11,366 bases of DNA from Larix sibirica (lineage: Eukaryota > Streptophyta > Pinopsida > Pinales > Pinaceae), in contig NWUY0304297159.1 in assembly GCA_004151065.3 (NCBI GenBank), positions 1 through 11,366 of the forward strand, in the 5' to 3' direction. A model generated the notes under the pieces. That model worked only from the letters and a program-made list of their open reading frames with translations. It did not search any database and was not told the DNA's origin. The position numbers were made by a program, and so were the translations under genes. How positions within the stretch are numbered: position 1 is the first letter of the stretch; each line of letters starts with the position of its first letter. Below are positions 8,231-11,366 of the stretch, piece after piece.

Positions 8231-8824
8231 ATATGCATATTTAAGGAGGCTCGACCCAGTGCAGTTATGGTCGGTTTAAAAGTGAAGGCGCATTTTTATG
8301 ATTATATTAGGAAAAATACATCCTCTTGCAATCACAGAATTTCTATTCCTGATTTGGGATTGGAACTGTCCGTATGATTTTTCGATGGAGCTGAACATAA
8401 GGGTTATTGTGGGTTAGGCGTGGTGATGAGATATAATTCCGGACATTATATCAATCTCTCGATGGATGTTGGGGAAGGCACCAACACCAAAGCTGAGCTT
8501 CTGGATCTTTGGACCTTGCTCTATTCTACCCGCTTGAGAAATATGGATTCCTTCATGATTGTAGGGGATTCGAAACTCATTATCGATTGGGCATTGGGGA
8601 ACAACACTCTATCAAATCTTTCTTTAGATCATTGGATGTGTAGAGTTAGAATTAGGATTAATGAGTTTGAACATATTTCTTTCAATCACATATATCGGGA
8701 GTTCAATTATGGGGATGACTTCCTCTCCAAAAGAGCTATTAGGCCCATGGATGGAAGAATATTTTCCGAGGAATTTAGGAATGGATTCCTTGTGGACTCT
8801 GGGAGTCAAATGATATTTGGATAG
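8231..8824 (+). pseudogene. LINE ORF2 remnant, C-terminal RNase H domain (RVT_3 type)
   Basis: After the frameshift the coding frame resumes with IFKEARPSAVMVGLKVKAHF and runs to a TGA at 8375-8377. It then stays open from FFDGAEHKGYCGLGVVMRYN to the natural stop at 8822-8824. The RNase H acidic residues are visible: Asp of FFDGA (8384-8386), Glu of TKAELL (8495-8497), Asp of VGDSK (8567-8569), and Asp in YREFNYGDDFLSKRA near 8714-8719. The domain has about 148 codons after the TGA, the expected size for an RVT_3 module. RNase H would degrade the RNA strand of the RNA:cDNA hybrid. The long open frame might be read as a separate gene, but its position directly behind zf-RVT makes it the ORF2 end. 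No Met start exists before residue 17 or so. Confidence 0.88.
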
Positions 8825-9082
8825 TTTTCTTATTCTTGCTCTGTTTATGAGTTTTGTATAGTGTAATTGTGCATTTTGCTTGCTGTAAGTTTTTGAGATA
8901 CTCATCAGTTAAGAGGATGAATGAATATCTAATCCAATTTTGGGATTATTAGAAGTTAGGGGTCTACAATCTTTTTGTCTATTTCAGGAACTAAGAAAGA
9001 CTCACTTCTATTGGTCTCGATGTATATTCTGATTCAACTTTCTTTTAATTAAAAAGTTGTTTTTTTCGGTATGAAAAAAAAA
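8825..9082 (+). other. LINE 3' UTR and poly-A tail
   Basis: About 250 bases follow the ORF2 stop and end in TTTTTTCGGTATG plus nine As. A T-rich, CGGT-containing segment just before the tail resembles the 3' ends of many plant LINEs, where the element's reverse transcriptase recognises its template. A TTAATTAAAAAG string at 9047-9058 is the nearest thing to a polyadenylation signal; no AATAAA is present. Confidence 0.75.
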
Positions 9083-9091
9083 CTATTTCAC
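9080..9091. repeat. Right target-site duplication of the LINE insertion
   Basis: AAACTATTTCAC repeats the 12 bases at 7661-7672. The first three As overlap the poly-A tail. The following bases (AAACTGG) differ from those after the left copy (TCCTCGA), which defines the insertion point. Confidence 0.85.
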
Positions 9092-9439
9092 AAACTGGTC
9101 TAATAGTAGCCCAAAACAAAGAAACCCCAAAAGAGTTCTTCTAATTATTAAGATAAATACTTAAGAGTTTCATGTATCTTCATAAACGTTATGGTGTCAT
9201 CGTGGATGGGATGAATGAAAAGAGAAAATAAATGATGGCAAATTTCTATTTAAAATCATAATAATAACAAGAAATTGAGTGAGTGGGATATCCATACATA
9301 TGGATTTAAATTTTTTAGAAATTAATGAATAAATAAAAAATATTGGAATAAATAAAAGTGAAAATAAAGATTTAATTAAAATGAGAATAAATCTATGTAT
9401 AGCATATTTGTCCTAACGATATTTAAATTGTAAAACCTA
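9092..9439. other. AT-rich stretch, nothing recognised
   Basis: This is the continuation of the pre-insertion host DNA to the right of the LINE. It has frequent stops in all frames and A-rich patches near 9310-9390. No domain or repeat structure was seen. Confidence 0.5.
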
Positions 9440-9885
9440 TCATGGTGTAGTTAACCAATTCTATCAATGCATCACTCTAAATGTGAGTGATGTATCAACA
9501 CAATGTTGTAACTACCACACCTAAGTAGGTCAAGTGTCTATTTCAGTAGTATAAACACTTGATAGGGCTTAATGTGAAGTATTTATTGAGTTTGTCAAGA
9601 GACCTCCCTCAATGTTAAGCATGGGATGTAGGGATACTTAGATAGATCCTTATTGCAGTGCAGTGAACCAACTCTTTCAATGCATTGCCTTAAAATACAC
9701 TGATACATTATGATAATTACCACAAGTGAGGCCAAATGTTTATTTTACCAATACATATCGCACAAAAGGTAGGAAATAGTCGTGATTGGTTTAGTAAATC
9801 CTACTAAAGCATATTCCCAGCTTGATATCCATTATGTCACTCCTTCATGTTAATCATAGAAGATAGTTGCAAGTACACTAATTTA
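9440..9885. repeat. Diverged tandem duplication, about 213-235 bp unit
   Basis: The segment starting GTGTAGTTAACCAATTCTAT at 9445 reappears at 9658 as GTGCAGTGAACCAACTCTTT, and both continue with TCAATGCAT. Later landmarks also align: AACTACCACA near 9513 with AATTACCACA near 9716, and CAATGTTAAGCAT at 9610 with TCATGTTAATCAT at 9845. The offset grows from 213 to 235 bases through indels. Neither copy has a sustained open frame. It may be part of an old retroelement untranslated region or a dimeric satellite-like unit. Confidence 0.6.
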
Positions 9886-10021
9886 GGCTTGTATGCCAAC
9901 CTGACTGCTAGACAAATGCTACATATATGTTAATACAAATTACTTTCCTCATTGGGAATCTGAAACATTCAGAAATGTACCTTTCTTCCCCTTCTTTTAA
10001 TCATCGTCCTAGTTCATTTAC

Positions 10022-10820
10022 TAGTGCGAGGTTGGTGAAGGCTCATGGAACACTTTCAATTCAACTGCATCACATTCAATCATTGGAACTAGGTTCATTT
10101 TCAAATCCAAGATATCCATGTCATATGACCTCTATAATCTCCCAATGGGATTATAAGTGGAAACTACCCACATTCTAGGGATTGGCTCAATTGTTGTTAC
10201 TCCTACATCCAAATGTAGTGAATGAACTTTTGATGGATTCATAGGTTCAAGGCACACCACTTCCTTTTCAAATGTTGCTCTAAGGGTCATATGTGGAATA
10301 TTTCACCCTCATGGTTACATTACGAGTTTCCCCCTTTGTCCCTTGGGAAATGAGAGCCTTGGGATAGCAACATGCATATAACTTGTCGCAAGCTAAACAA
10401 AGATGTAACATGACTTGGTTGTATTCTCATAATTGAGTTGTTTAATCTAGCAAAATTCATGATACTCCATAACCATTTTCTCCAAAAAGACCTCCACACA
10501 AATCAAGCTCAACACAAAGGTGGGAACAAATAACAATGCCCTTTGCACTTGGTTGACATATAGCTTTAGAAATCACCCCAATGTTGACCAATTTGCCAAA
10601 GCACATGCATAATCCATAAATAAAGGGGAAGATTCAATAAATGCATCCACATGGGTGGTAGAGGGAGAGATAGTAGCTGAATTGAATTTCAAGAACCAAA
10701 ATGTAATGAAAAGGAAATCTCTATCCATAAACCATGGCCCCTATTCCAAGGCCATCCTACAGGCATCAAGATTACACAAAGAAAAACCTTCTGAAACAAA
10801 AAGAGAGATCAAAATCTATG
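10022..10820 (-). pseudogene. LINE ORF1 remnant: DUF4283-like domain, CCHC-like knuckle and C-terminal tail
   Basis: On the minus strand, a frame from about 10815 to 10573 reads EGFSLCNLDACRMALE, a stop, then GPWFMDRDFLFITFWFLKF. This is the DUF4283 signature of plant LINE ORF1 proteins (GfflvkF...ed...vle.GPWf...r.l.i..W...f). The frame then shifts near 10600 to GKLVNIGVISKAI and LCVELDLCGG, the family's r.cVevdl motif. It shifts again near 10490 to FLEKMVMEYHEFC, a stop, and KQLNYENTTKSC, matching the l.YE..p..C lead-in to the zinc knuckle. The CCHC knuckle itself (about 10370-10412) has lost most ligands. A further open stretch follows at 10301-10135 and 10131-10022, broken by TAG 10134-10132 and ending at TAG 10023-10021; it is probably the ORF1 tail. 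ORF1 binds LINE RNA as a nucleic-acid chaperone. The orientation is opposite to the LINE at 7673, so this is an independent, older copy. Confidence 0.7.
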
Positions 10821-11183
10821 GACCATGACAGTGGTTGTAATCTAGTTTTGAAGAGTTATTGTTGAGGGCCACAAGGCATTAAATCCTCAAATGATACCAA
10901 GATTTGGTAATCACTTAAGCTTCCAATAATCCCCACAAGTTTTAATTTTAACATTTTATTAACATTTAAGCACTCCACGATGAATGATCCCAAGGCTAGA
11001 GCCAAAGGGAGAAAGAATTCCTATGGATAGATCCATTGAAAGAGGAAGGTTAGGAGGAAGAGACTATGATTCAGCTCAATGCACCATGATGCAATTCTCT
11101 GATTGAGCATTTTTTGTGTAATTTATTGCACTGAGAGTAGCAAGGTGCTTAGAGCCAGTATAGGGAAAGATGTTGTCACATGA
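10821..11183. other. Stretch without a recognisable gene
   Basis: This lies upstream of the minus-strand ORF1 remnant and may include its decayed N-terminus or 5' UTR, but no conserved motif could be read. Nothing else was seen. Confidence 0.45.
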
Positions 11184-11210
11184 TGTAATGTAATGTTATG
11201 TTACATTACA
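11184..11210. repeat. Perfect hairpin, 10-bp arms
   Basis: TGTAATGTAA at 11184-11193 pairs perfectly with TTACATTACA at 11201-11210 around the loop TGTTATG. The right arm is followed by a run of A. No transposon end or terminator role can be shown. Confidence 0.75.
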
Positions 11211-11212
11211 AA

Positions 11213-11296
11213 AAATAAAAAGTAATTAAAAAATTCATGTCGGCTCATAAAATAAAAAATTAAAACCAAATAAAAGGTAATTAAAAAATCCATGTC
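11213..11296. repeat. Direct repeat, two 29-bp copies 55 bp apart
   Basis: AAATAAAAAGTAATTAAAAA followed by ATTCATGTC at 11213-11241 recurs at 11268-11296 with two mismatches. The intervening 26 bases are A-rich but not an obvious third copy, so this may be a decayed tandem array or a local duplication. Confidence 0.75.
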
Positions 11297-11366
11297 AAAC
11301 CTAAATTTACAAGGAAAAGGTGTAAATTATTTTGAACATGTAAAACTTTTAAGGAAAAAAAACTGG

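Larger units (their letters stand above)
7673..9082 (+). mobile_element. 5'-truncated plant L1-type LINE insertion
   Basis: A retroposon of about 1.4 kb has well-defined ends. Its left end lies inside the C-terminal part of ORF2, downstream of the reverse-transcriptase catalytic core, so endonuclease and RT are missing. It then holds a zf-RVT relic, an RNase H domain, a 3' UTR and a tail of about nine As at 9074-9082. Twelve-base target-site duplications flank it. Truncation at the 5' end is the usual outcome of incomplete reverse transcription in LINEs. The copy is dead by truncation and also carries stops and a frameshift. Its domain order marks it as the plant L1 lineage that acquired an RNase H domain at the C-terminus of ORF2. 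Confidence 0.9.

Noticed and set aside
8624-8905. 93-codon minus-strand open frame
   Set aside because: It is an antisense shadow of the RNase H domain.
7673-9082. The LINE and the ORF1 relic at 10022-10820 as one element
   Set aside because: They lie on opposite strands, differ in decay, and the LINE has its own flanking duplication.
9927-10178. 83-codon plus-strand open frame
   Set aside because: It is partly antisense to the ORF1 tail on the minus strand and has no recognisable domain.

Overview
The window reads as gene-poor nuclear DNA of a seed plant. It is strongly AT-rich and has no long intact gene on either strand. Its recognisable protein remnants are plant retrotransposon domains broken by stops and frameshifts. 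The L1-type LINE carries a zf-RVT domain followed by an RNase H (RVT_3) domain, a combination typical of plant LINEs. A large, repeat-rich genome is likely, such as a gymnosperm or a large-genome angiosperm. The species cannot be told from the sequence. No bacterial-style operons, RNA genes or CRISPR arrays were found.

Layout from left to right. Positions 1-200 (minus) hold the start of a Ty3/gypsy integrase core that runs off the left edge. Positions 970-1374 (plus) hold an open frame with a heptad-like N-terminal two thirds, possibly gag-like. A 60-codon unrecognised open stretch lies at 2158-2340 (minus). Next to it is a decayed Ty1/copia reverse-transcriptase N-terminus at 2420-2630 (plus). 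Positions 2631-7030 are mostly featureless AT-rich DNA, with one region of spaced GGCGA motifs (3289-3498) and one weak small ORF (5025-5198).

The clearest structure lies at 7558-9091. A 5'-truncated LINE (7673-9082, plus) is inserted immediately beside a short 32-bp tandem repeat. It contains a zf-RVT remnant, an RNase H domain with its acidic residues still present, a 3' UTR and a short poly-A tail. A 12-bp target-site duplication flanks it (7661-7672 and 9080-9091). To its right are a diverged tandem duplication of about 213-235 bp (9440-9885) and a separate, older LINE ORF1 remnant on the minus strand (about 10022-10820; DUF4283-like region plus a decayed CCHC knuckle). A hairpin and a pair of 29-bp direct repeats follow near the right edge.

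The pieces do not work together as a system. They are independent, mostly dead insertions of at least four retroelement lineages or copies. I found no convincing host gene and no convincing new biological system. The items most worth checking are the unrecognised minus-strand open stretch at 2158-2340, the coiled-coil ORF at 970, and the well-delimited LINE insertion.
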